Source: Xestospongia bergquistia (Eukaryota; Porifera; Demospongiae; Haplosclerida; Petrosiidae). Taken from it: 64,000 nucleotides of DNA. A program made the translations under genes and the position numbers. This document shows positions 15,001 to 27,900 of this stretch, piece by piece. A model generated the notes under the pieces. The model was not told the DNA's origin and did not search any database. It saw only the letters and a program-made list of their open reading frames with translations. Within the stretch, counting starts at the first letter, position 1. The number at the start of each line of letters is the position of its first letter. The DNA lies in the NCBI GenBank assembly GCA_963965975.1, contig OZ014421.1, forward strand, positions 501,001 to 565,000. Direction: 5' to 3'.

Positions 15001-18000
15001 TGTCCAACCTCCTTCTCCATCACAGTGACTACCTTTCATATCACAGTACACTTCAACCTGACTACCATTAGATAATGTTATATTGTAATAACCTGAGGGA
15101 GCAGTAGAATTTGACTGTAGTAAATCATTGCAGGAACTGATGTTTTGAGGACACCATTTTGGTATAGTATCTGGACATATCACATAGCCAGTATGACCAT
15201 TATCTTTAGTGATATGAATAATATCTCCTTTGTTTGAGGGAGAACAACAGAGTGCTTCATATTTAGTGAATGATCTCTGACCATTACTATCACAGTCAGT
15301 CATACAATAAGAGGATCCCTCAACAGAACAGCTTATTAGGAGAACAAGAAAGATAAATAACAAACCAGGAGAACACATTGTAATATAGCAATGAAGAAGG
15401 ATCAGTATCACTGTAGATGTGACTAAGACAATCTTAGGTATTTAGTACAAATATTAAGAACTATAATTATAGCATTCCTCTATCACTCATCTATATCCAA
15501 TATAGTAGTAGTATTCAAGTGAAGCAACAAAGAATAGTGGGAATATTTATGGCCTGGAAAATATGACAAATCGTTTAACATCATTAAGATATGCCAAGTT
15601 ATGTACGTAGTATATAGTGAAATAAACTAATAAGTTACTCTAAAGCATTCCTCTATTATTCTATTACACTCAATACATTCCAATGTAGTACAAATGATAG
15701 TGGTTGAAGATAGCAACAAAGAAGGATTAATATCACTGTTAACTCTGTTGACTTGACTAATACAAAAAGGGACTTATAGTATGGCCTAGAATATATGACC
15801 ATTTACTTGAACATGCCTTTTGTTTGAAGGAGAACAATAAAGTGCTTCATACTTAGTGAATGATCTCTGACCATTACTATCACAGTCAGTCATACAATAA
15901 GAGGAACTCTCAATAGAACAGCTTATTAGGAGAACAAGAAAAACAAATGACCGATCAGGAGAAAACATTGTAGTACAACAATGAAAAAGGATGACTGTTT
16001 GACGTGACTAGTGATACTTAGTATGCAATCATGTATAAGTTACTATATTTGTTACTAAAAATATTACATTGGTTTCTGACATCATTTCCATATAGTAATA
16101 GACTATCCATTAAAATGATTGTAGTAGAATAAACAATTACTAACAGACACTGATCTATTATAATATTTTATTGTATATAATTCAATTAATGATAGTTATA
16201 GTACAACTTGTATGATACTAATGACTAGTTTAATAATGTTAACATATGTATGTCACAATAGTGATGGAACAGTGTTTAAAAAGAGAGGAAAGAAATTTTA
16301 TCTTAAACTGAAATGTTAAAAAAATAACCAGCACTTTGAAAAAGTAACTTATCTTAAAGTATTACTTATTATTGCTACTAATAAAAGGTGTGGACTAAAA
16401 AGCCAGACCCCTTTGTCAAACTGCATGCATAGAGGAATGTACATATCATTTGACATAAAATTCAACAAGGTCAAAAGGAGTACCACCAAAATAACTAAAG
16501 CCTTGATCATAACCGCAAGCAATCAATTCAATATCATCATTAACTGTTTCATTTAATGTCTTAACAAACTATGGCATCTTAGGAGAAGTACAACAGGTAG
16601 CTTCACATCCAGGACAGTCTTGACCATCCCAGAGGGGATCATTGGGATATAAATCAAAACCAGAATAAGTAGCACCACTTCCTGATTCACAGTAGTAATC
16701 ATTACCAACAAATGGTATAGTATAGTTTACAAGTTGACTGTCACTATTACAGGGACAAAAACGTGAGAGAGTTCCTTGTTCGTAGTCACCTGCAGCATAA
16801 GTCCAAATATGTCTACGAGAATTGTTACCATATGTAAAAGTCACTCCGTATGTTTTTACTTGAGGATGAGCTCTATAACAATACCAGGTGGGATGCATAT
16901 AACAAATAAAACCCTCAGGATATCCATATTGGTATCCTCTAACTCGACCACATACTTTGGTATAGTTGAGACCATAAGTAGAGAAGAAAGTAGAGTTACA
17001 ACCAGAATAAACATTTGTTACATTAATCCAACATAAGCTGGGTGTCATCATATTGTACTAATCCAGGTGGACAAGATGAACCAGGTTTACTCATGTTAAC
17101 AAATGCTACTCTTGTCCAGCCTCCCTCTCCATCACATTGATTACCCTTCATATCACAGTACACTTCAACCCGACTACCATTAGATAATGTCAAAGGAACT
17201 ATACCATTTGGAAGCCCAAAAGCTGTCACTAAATCTAAGGATGCATGAACAATGAATGGACTATTTACTAAGTGAGAATATAATATCAAAGCACAAAACA
17301 TGTTGAAATATTACTAAGAAAGTTTGCCAATTAGCAGAGAAATATATTTTCTGACATCTGACTAATTAAATTGTTAGAATTTTGTAAATGTACTTTATAA
17401 TAATGAGAGCTAAATAATATGTAGTATAATTCATAATTGTGTGTGGGTGTGTGCATGAGTGGGTGGGTGTGTACATATTATTTGATATAAAATTCAACAA
17501 GGTCAAAAGGAGTACCTTTAATATCAGTAGAGGAATGGTCATTACCACCACATACATTCAACTCAATATCATCATTAGCTGTCTCATTTAATGTCTTGAT
17601 AAACCATGGAATTTTAGGAGAAGTACAACAGGTAGCCTCATCTCCATGACAATCCTCACCATCCCAGAGGGGATCATTGGGATAAAACTTCCAATAAATG
17701 TAGTTATTAGTTCCTGATTCACAGTAGTAATCATTACCAACAAATGGTAAAGTATAGTTCATGTATTGACTGCCATTATTACAGGGACAATGATATGCTC
17801 TTGTTCCTTGTTCTTGGTAACTTCCAGCATAAGTCCAAGCATGTTTACGAGGATTATTACCATAGGTAAGAGTAACTCCAAATGTCCTTATTTCAGAATT
17901 AAAATAGTTGTAATTGTTAATATTATAATCAAAAGCATAAGGATGTCCATACTGGTATCCTCTAACTCGACCACATACCTTGGTATAGTTGAGACCATAG

Positions 18001-21000
18001 GTAGAGAAGAAAGCAGAGTTACAACCAGAATAAACTATATTAATCCAGCATAAGCTGATATTAGAGATGTTATATTGTACTAGTCCAGGTGGACAACATG
18101 AACCAGGTACACTCATGTTAACAAATGCTACTCTTGTCCAGCCTCCCTCTTCATCACAGTGACTACCCTCCATATCACAGTATATTTCAACCTGACTACC
18201 ATTAGATAATGTTATATTATAATAACCTGAGGGAGCAAAAGGATATGACAGTTGTATATCATGGCATAAAGTATTTTGAGGACACCATTTCGGTATAGTG
18301 TCTGGACATACCACATAGCTAGTACGACCATTATCTTTAGTGATATGAATAATATCTCCTTTGTTTGAGGGAGAACAACACAGCTCTTCATATTGAGTGA
18401 ATAGCCTCCGACCATTACTATCACAGTCAGTTATACAATAAGAGGATCCCTCAACAGAACAGATTGTTAAGAAAACAAGAAAGACAATTAACAAACCAGG
18501 AGAACACATTGTAGTATAGCAATGAAGAAGGATCAGTATCACTGTAGATGTGACTAAGATATGCCCAGTTATGTATGTGATATGTAGTAAAAAAAACTAA
18601 TAAGTAACACTAAAGCATTCCTCTATTACTTGACTATGCTCAATATATTCCAATATAGTACTGTCTAGTTGAGTATAGTAACAAAGGATTAATATCACTA
18701 TTAACTTGATTAATGCAAAAAGGGATAATAGTAAGAAGATATATGACCTGAAAAATATAACCAATTTTTTGATTGATTAAAAATATAGCAACAAAGCTAT
18801 ACCAACAAATATTGCTTAGGTTTGCAGTGTATTCCCTAAACAGTCTCAATAAAGTCAACAATAACTACAGCATATAATGTGTGTGCGCACATATGTATGC
18901 ATTTGTATGTACAGGTTGTTATTGTTATGTATAGGTTGTTGTTATTTAATGTAAAGTTCAACAAGGTCAATAGGAGTGCCAGCAATATAAGAATCATCAC
19001 TGTAACCACACATGCTCAATTCAATATCATCATTAACAGTCTCATTTAATGTCTTAACAAACCATGGCATCTTAGGAGAAGTACAACTGGTAGCCTCACA
19101 TCCAGGTCAGTCCTGACCATCCCAAAAAGGATCATTAGGATATAACTCATAACCATTGTTGTTACTAGTTCCTGATTAACAGTAGTAATCATTACCAACA
19201 AATGGTATAATATAGTTCATGTATTGACTGCCATTATTACAAGGACAACTATCTCTGTATGTTCCTTGTTCATATGAACCTCCAACATAACTCCAAATAT
19301 GACTACAAAAATTGTTACCATATGTAAGAGTGCCTTTAGTTCAGGATTACAATTATAGTCACTAATATAACAATGAAAAGCCCAAGGAGTTCCATATTCA
19401 TATCCTCTTACTTGACCACACACCTTGGTATAGTTGAGACCATAAGGAGGAAAGAATGTAGAATTACAAACAGCCCTTGAATTAGCGATGTAAGCTCTTT
19501 CATGAATATAACATAAGCTGGTATTGAAGATGTCATCATATTGTACTAGTCCAGGTGGACAGGATAAACCAGGTTCACTCATGTTAACAAATGCTACTCT
19601 TGTCCGACCTCCCTCTCCATCACAGTAACTATCCTTCATACCACAGTACACTTCAACCTTAATACCATTAGATAATGTTACATTGTAATAACCTGAGGGA
19701 AAGGTAGACTTTATCTTGTGTGACTACATGAACTAATATTAAACTCTGGACATGATATTGGAGGTAATGATGGACACAAAATGTAGATATTATGACCAGC
19801 TTCATGTTGTATAAATAGCAGAGAAATATATTTTCTGGCATCTGACCAATCAAATTACTAGAATTTTGTCAATGTAATTTAGTAATAAGAACAATTGTGT
19901 GTGGGTGTGTGCATGAGTGGGTGTGTGGGTGTGTACATATCATTTGATATAAAATTCAACAAGGTCAAAAGGAGTACCACCAACAGTACTAGAGTAATAG
20001 TCATCACCACATACATTTAATTCAATATCATCATTAGCTGTCTCATTAAGTGTCTTGATAAACCATGGCATTTTAGAAGAAGTACAACAGGTAGCCTCAT
20101 CTCCTGGACAATCCTGACCATCCCAGAGGGGATCATTGGAATATAAGATATAACCATAATTATAGGTATTAGTTCCTGATTCACAGTAGTAATCATTACC
20201 AACAAATGGTATAGTATAGTTCATGTAGGGACTGCCATTATTACAGGAACAATAAACTGAGTTTGTTCCTTGTTCACGGTAACCTCCAGCATAAGTCCAA
20301 GTATGTTTACTAGGATTGTTACCATAGGTAAGAGTTACTCCATATGTCCTTATTTGAGAATTAAAACAGTTATAATTGTTAATATCACAATAAAAAGCAT
20401 AAGGAGCTCCATACTGATATCCTCTAACTCGACCACATACCTTGGTATAGTTGAGACCGTATGTAGAGAAGAAAGCAGAGTTACAACCTCGATAATTATC
20501 ATTAATCCAACATAAGCTGATATTAGAGATATCATATTGTACTAGTCCAGGTGGACAAGATGAACCAGGTACACTCATGTTAACAAATGCTACTCTTGTC
20601 CAGCCTCCTTCTCCATCACAGTGACTACCTTCCATATCACAGTATATTTCAACCTGACTACCATTAGATAATATCATATTATAATAACCTGAGGGAGCAG
20701 TAGAATTTGACTGTAGTAAATCATAGCAGGAACTGATGTTTTGAGGACACCATTTGGGTATAGTATCTGGACATATCACATAGCCAGTATGACCATTATC
20801 TTTAGTGATATGAATAATATCTCCTTTGTTTGAGGGAGAACAACAGAGTGCTTCATACTTAGTGAATATTCTTAGACCATTACTATCACAGTCAGTCATA
20901 CAATAAGAGGATCCCTCAACAGAACAGATTGTCAAGAAAACAAGAGAGATAATTAACAAGTCAGGAGAACACATTGTAGTAGAGTAATGAAGAAAGGTCA

Positions 21001-24000
21001 GTATCACTGTAGACGTGACTAAGATGTGCCAGGTGTGTATATAATATATAGTGAAAATAAACTAATAAGTTACTCTAAAGCATTCCTCTATTATTCTATT
21101 ACACTCAATACATTCCAATGTAGTACAAGTGATAGTGGTTGAGCATAGCAACAAAGAAGGATTAATATTACTGTTGATTTGACAAATACAAAAAGGGACT
21201 TAATAGTAGGAAGGTTTATGGTCTAGGAAATAGGACCAATTACTTGGCTTGAATGGTTTAGCCATATTGACATATTAAAACACCCACACTTTGTGTACAT
21301 TTATTATATAATATATAGTTTCAGTTATCAATACATATATACCATACTAACCATTTATTTATTTTTACATATCATTTGAATATAAGACATAACCATTAAA
21401 TTTGACTATTAATATCTGCCAAATAAGTAAGAAACATCATATTATTTGTGTCTCATTCACAATAGTAATTATTACCAACAAATATTGCTTAGGTTTGCAA
21501 TGTATTTCCTAAATAGTCTCAATAAAGTCAACTAAACAATAACTACAGCATATAATGTGTGTGTATGTGTGTCTGTATAGGTTGTTATTTAATGTAAAGT
21601 TCAACGAGGTCAATAGGAGTGCCAGCAATATAAGAATCATCACTGTAACCACACATGCTCAACTCAATATCATCATTAACTGTTTCATTTAATGTTTTAA
21701 CAAACCATGGCATCTTAGGAGAAGTACAACAGGTAGCCTCACGTCCAGGACAGTCCTGACCATCCCAGAGGGGATCATTAGGAAATAACTCATAACCACT
21801 GTAGGTATTAATTCCTGATTCACAGTAGTAATCATTACCAACAAATGGTATAATATAGTTCATGTATTGACTGCCATTATTACAAGGACAACTATCTGAG
21901 TATGTTTGTTGTTCATGCCATCCTCCAGCATAAGTCCAAATATGTTTACGAGGATTGTTATTGTAGGTAAAAGTAACTCCATATGTCTTTAGTTCAGCAT
22001 TACAATTATAGTCATTAATATAACACTGTAAAGCCCAAGGAGTTCCATATTGGTATCCTCTTACTTGACCACACACCTTGGTATAGTTGAGACCATAAGG
22101 AGGAAAGAATGTAGAATTACAAACAGCCTTTGAATTAGTGATGTGAGCTCTTTCATGAATATAACATAAGCTGGTGTTAAAGATGTCATCATATTGTACT
22201 AGACCAGGTGGACAAGATGAACCAGGTACACTCATGTTAACAAATGCTACTCTTGTCCAGCCTCCTTCTCCATCACAGTGACTACCCTCCATATCGCAGT
22301 ACACTTCAACCTGACTACCATTAGATAATATCATATTATAATAACCTGAGGGAGCAGTAGAATTTGACTGTAGTAAATCATAGCAGGAACTGATGTTTTG
22401 AGGACACCATTTGGGTATAGTATCTGAACATATTACAATCCCAGATTGACCATTGTCTTTAGTGACATGAATAATATCTCCTTTGTTTGAGGGAGAACAG
22501 CAGAGTGCTTCATATTTAGTGAATGATCTCTGACCATTACTATCACAGTCAGTCATACAATAAGAGGATCCCTCAACAGAACAGCTTATTAGGAGAACAA
22601 GAAAGATAAATAACAAACCAGGAGAAAACATTGTAGTATAGCAATGAAGAAGGTTTGGTATCACTGAAGACGTGACTAAGATATGCCCTGGTATGTATGT
22701 AGTATATAGTGAAAATAAACTAATAAGTTACCCTAAAGCATTCCTCTATTATTCTATTACACTCAATACATTCCAATGTAGTTGAACATAGCAACAAAGA
22801 AGGATTAATATTACTGTTGACTTGACAAATACAAAAAGGGACTTAATAGTAGGAAGGTTTATGGTCTAGGAAATAGGACCAATTATTTGGCGTGAACAGT
22901 TTAGCCATATTGACATATTAAAACACCCACACTTTGTATACATTCGTTATATAATATATAGTTTCAGTTATCAATATATATATACCATACTAACCTTGGT
23001 AACCTTGTATCATTAGGAAGTAGAGACTTCTCCAGTTGTAGATCAAGTTGTAATGGTTTAAGTATATGATCTTTCTTCTCTCTACAACTCTTACCTATTA
23101 AAGATAGCATGGTTGACATGACTGACCATGTGCTATACCTGAGCCAGACAGACCGATATTAATATCCTTTAAATTGACATTAAAATAATCATAAAAAGCT
23201 TCTTCAAGTTCTTTTAGAGTAGCCTCCTGTTACAAGAAAATAATACAATTCACACTGTCCCAACTTATACTATCACCTTCCTATCTCACACACTCACCTG
23301 CACATCGGGCACTTGATGTTTCATATCACTAGTCACTTGTAAACTCCCCAAATCCACAATAAGAACTCTCCCACTCTCACTAACCACACCATTCTCAGGC
23401 ACTAATATCACTGGAGAATATACCAAAATATCTAAGTCTAACAGCTTCCGCTCATCAATAGCATGTTGTAGCCCCGCCCTAGTCTGGGTCTTTAATTGAT
23501 CCAATGTTGACGCAGCCATTGTGGACATAGTACGAAAATGAAGACCTTGTGGTAGTTTAAACATGCCAATAATTTCATTGATAGTGTGACTGTCATATGA
23601 TAATTCTACTGGTTGTAGTGAGAGTTTCACTTGTTGATCAACTGGTTTAGTTAGTGGTTTTAGCTCAAAATGTACAGAGAGTAATGGTCCTACAAAATAC
23701 GACATCATTATGACATCGTTATTAAATGCTTACGATCAGAAGAACTGTCTGAGGTTAGTATTTGTGGGTGAAGTCCCTTAGGGGATGTCCCTGTCATCAC
23801 GATATGTCGTATACCAGCATCAATGCTAGAATAGATTGTAATAGAAGTTAGTGTGTTTGGTCTCTCTCTCTTTCTCTCACCTTATATTTTTAGAAGCAGG
23901 TCGATGTTTCAATTGGACTGATATATCGTCAATCATTAATGCAGCAATACTGCAGTACATATCATAAAACAATAAAATACAAACCACACCCACCTATCTG

Positions 24001-24955
24001 AATCATTAACCAACTTCAAAGACACTTTATTAATCTTGCCATTAACAATATGAGCCACAAACTATAAAAGAAATAAACTAATATACAGGGGAACCTCTTT
24101 ATAATGGACACCATGGGACACTGTCCTTAGCATAGAGGTGTCCTTAATATAGAGGTTATATAATATAGTATGGGACTAGAGCAAGTGTCCTTCATAGTGA
24201 CCATTAAGAGAGGTACCAATATAAATGTACCTCTTTAGGATAGTCTGCTGCCTTGCCATATTCACTATACCCAATGGCTTTATACAACTTGTCTTTTTCC
24301 TCTTGTAGCTCTTTCTCTGTAATGGACAATGATTAATAATAATAATAATAATGAGTCTGCTTTAATTATCTTAATTAAAGGGGTTTTCTCTTCATACATT
24401 ATTGTCCTTTTTGGTTGACTTAATTAAAGGGGCATCCTCACATTCTTTACATTGGTATTATGAACTTAAGTCCATTCTATTTATTGGAATAGTGACACCT
24501 ATTATAGGTGAGGATGCCCCTTTAATTACACCAATTAAAACAGTTATAATATAATTATATGTACCTGTTGGTAAAGGTATCTCTTCTGTCTTTGTTTGTC
24601 CTCCACCTCCTAACCATCCACTAGCCCAGCCTAGCCATGAAGAACTCTTCTCTTCTGTTTTTGCTATTTTCTCAGCCTAATTAAAATAATTAATAGGATT
24701 TTGCTCATATAGTACAATTAATAAACTAATTAACAGGGATTTACTCATATACCTTGGTCTCAGCTAGTTGTCTGCATACTGTGATATTGAATAAGTCAAG
24801 ATCATCTTCTAAATCCTATATTATGTAATGATCATGTGACAGTCATGTGATTATCAAGCCACACCCACCATAAGTCTAGCTAGGACGTAAGGTGGTGGAG
24901 ATTGTGTGGTAAGTTTCTGAGTATATAGCTCAACGTAATCTTTACAACGTTTTCT

Positions 24956-24987
<32 letters not shown>

Positions 24988-27900
24988 TGAGAGAGAGAGA
25001 GAGAGAGAGAGAAAAAGAGAGAGAGTGAGAGAGAGACAGACAGACAGACAGAGAGAATAATAACACCGCCCACTCTCTTTCCTACCGATGTTCCTTAATA
25101 TGGTCCCAAGACCACATCTCAAGTTTTCTTTTAACATATTCTTGAACAACAGCATTATAAGCAAAATGCCACCTGTAAAAACACTAAGACAATATACAAT
25201 ACATTAATGTACATACCAATCTCTACTATGACATGATACTGTACCAGATAATGGTCTGTACTTCCTGAACTTTCTCCCAACAGCTAATCTGTCTAGATAG
25301 TCTATCAAAACAACAGCATCTTGATACTGTATAGGAATATAGTGTATAAACTAATAGTTTATATAAGAATATGTACTTGATCCTTTTCTAGTATTACTGA
25401 TACATCATGTAATGATAACTCCATTGATAACTGTATAGAAAGAGTAGGTGTAATGGATGAATGATTTGAATGGATGGATGAATGAATGGGTAAATGGATG
25501 GAGGAAGTGTTGTATGGATGTATAAATAGATGTAACAATGGATGAATAGATCAATGAATGGATTTAACAATGGATGAATAGAAATGGATGGACTGATAGA
25601 CAAAATAAATGACAAAATGGATGAATGAAAATAACAAAGTATTGGATGATAGACAGATGAATGAACAATGGACAGATACACAAATAATGGACAGCTAACT
25701 TACTTGAGGTATTTGACCTCCAGGACGAGTACTAGCCTGTATTTGTATGACACCAGACAATGGTCTTAAAACTACCCAATATTATAATATTAACACTATA
25801 ATATATACTAAACTTACTATAGTGTATATTAGAATCAACACCTGATGTAGATCGACATATATCCTTCAATAATATATTCTAATTATAGGGGCAACCTCTA
25901 ATTATAATATAATAATAATATTAACATTATATACCTTCCAGTCATCAGGTGGAGTTGTCCCCAATATTGTTGTATTTGAGTTCCAATAGATAGCCAGACA
26001 ATCCAGTCTGACCAGCTACAAAAACCAGTTTAACTATATAGACATCACCTTTCATATTTTACCTTAAAAATAAGTTGAGGAGACTCACTAGGAGCAGTTG
26101 TCTTGACAATATTCCATTTACTGTCAGTACTCTATAGTAGAGGACATATATGTACTTAAAATTAACACTAGACTCTTAGTATGTGGAAGGAAGGTAAAGT
26201 CTATAATATATTGGATAAATGATTACATACTATGTGTAGTAGAAACTCTTATAAAGGACATTCAGGACACTTGTTCTAGTCCCATACTAATACTTAATGC
26301 ATTATATAACCTCTATATTGAGGACAGCTGTATATTAAGGACAGTGTCCCATACTGTCCAGTATAAAGAGGTTCCACTATAACATTAGTCCAGATAAACA
26401 GCTAGTTAAGTGGGTGAATTTAGGGAAACCCCATTAATCTATACTTATATTCAACTCTCTTCCTATACACAAAGAGCTGAAAATTAAAACACCCATACCT
26501 GTAATAGCAGTGAGCTAAGTGTTATCCCAAAAGCAAACGGTCTTGATGGTGTAGTCATCTAGTATACAACATATTGTCAATATATAACAGCTAGTATATA
26601 TAAACTTACATTGTCTTCATATTGAATATGAATATTTTTAATAGTTAACTGTACATTGCGTACTATTTGAGTGATAAGCTTCTCCACAAAACCAGGATCT
26701 GTGTCTGATGAGTAGAAGCATATCAGTACTTAATAATCCATCAATGCTTTTGTCCTATTCATGCATCCATCAATCCATTCATTCATCCATTTATCCTATT
26801 CATGCATCCATCAATCCATCCATTGGCTGTCCATCTGTTCTATCACATGTACCTGGAATCTTTTTACTTTGTTTACGAGCTTCTTCTATTTCTTTAAGTT
26901 GTCGTTGTTTCTTCTCACGTTGTTCTTTGACATCTTTATTATGATCATATTTAACAGCTGCAGAAAATAAATAAATTATATGAACAACAGTGGACCCCTT
27001 TTTATTTAATTGATATTAGTCAGTAATCAATTCCTTTTAAATAAAGGAGTGTCCTCAAAATAACATTATCTGATGTTTGTGTGCATACAAGGATTAATTA
27101 TATAAATTGGAACATTTCTATAGTAACACTATGAAAACTGTCCTTAATATAGAGGTGTCTTAAGAGTGTATAATACACTAAAGTATTAGTATGGGACTAG
27201 AACAAGTGTCCTCAATATAGAGGTTGTATAATAAACTAAAGTATTAGTATGGGACTAGAACAAGTGTCCTCAATATAGAGGTTATATAATACACTAAAGT
27301 ATTAGTATGAGACTAGAACAAGTGTCCTCAATATAGAAGTTGTATAATACACTAAAGTATTAGTATGGGACTAGAACAAGTGTCCTCAATATAGAGGTTA
27401 TATAATAAACTAAAGTATTAGTATGGGACTAGAACAAGTGTCCTCAATATAGAGGTTGTATAATACACTAAGTATTAGTATGGGACTAGAACAAGTGTCC
27501 TCAATATAGAGGTTGTATAATAAACTAAAGTATTAGTATGAGACTAGAACAAGTGTCCTCAATATAGAAGTTGTATAATAAACTAAAGTATTAGTATGGG
27601 ACTAGAACAAGTGTCCTCAATATACAGGGTGTACTTAATAGTGTATAATGCATTGTAATGTAATACCTGTCTCTGGGCCAGCTACAATATATACTCCATC
27701 CACTTCAATAAGAACAGGATCATTATACAAGTTCTTCCAAGGAATTTTCAAAGTTAACTTATCTAAAGAAATATTCGTTATTTAGAAACTTATCCAACGT
27801 ATTAAGAATAAAATATCAAATTACAGTTTTTACCAAAGTTCCATACTATACAGTATTAGTTGTCATTAATATATAACAGTCATTACTTGTCTTATGTAGT

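Noticed and set aside
2341-22664. Classifying the array genes as ficolins or true fibrinogens
   Set aside because: Only the start of the fibrinogen-like domain (CDME, GGWTR) matches; the C-terminal half with its own cysteines does not follow the standard fold, so a narrower name is not justified.
23286-23708. Stand-alone 140-codon ORF on the minus strand
   Set aside because: It is VPS13 exon 22 (23689-23298) with adjacent intron read through on both sides.
24854-25164. Ser/Leu-rich ORFs on the minus strand
   Set aside because: They translate the CT microsatellite and parts of VPS13 exons 14-15 in wrong frames.
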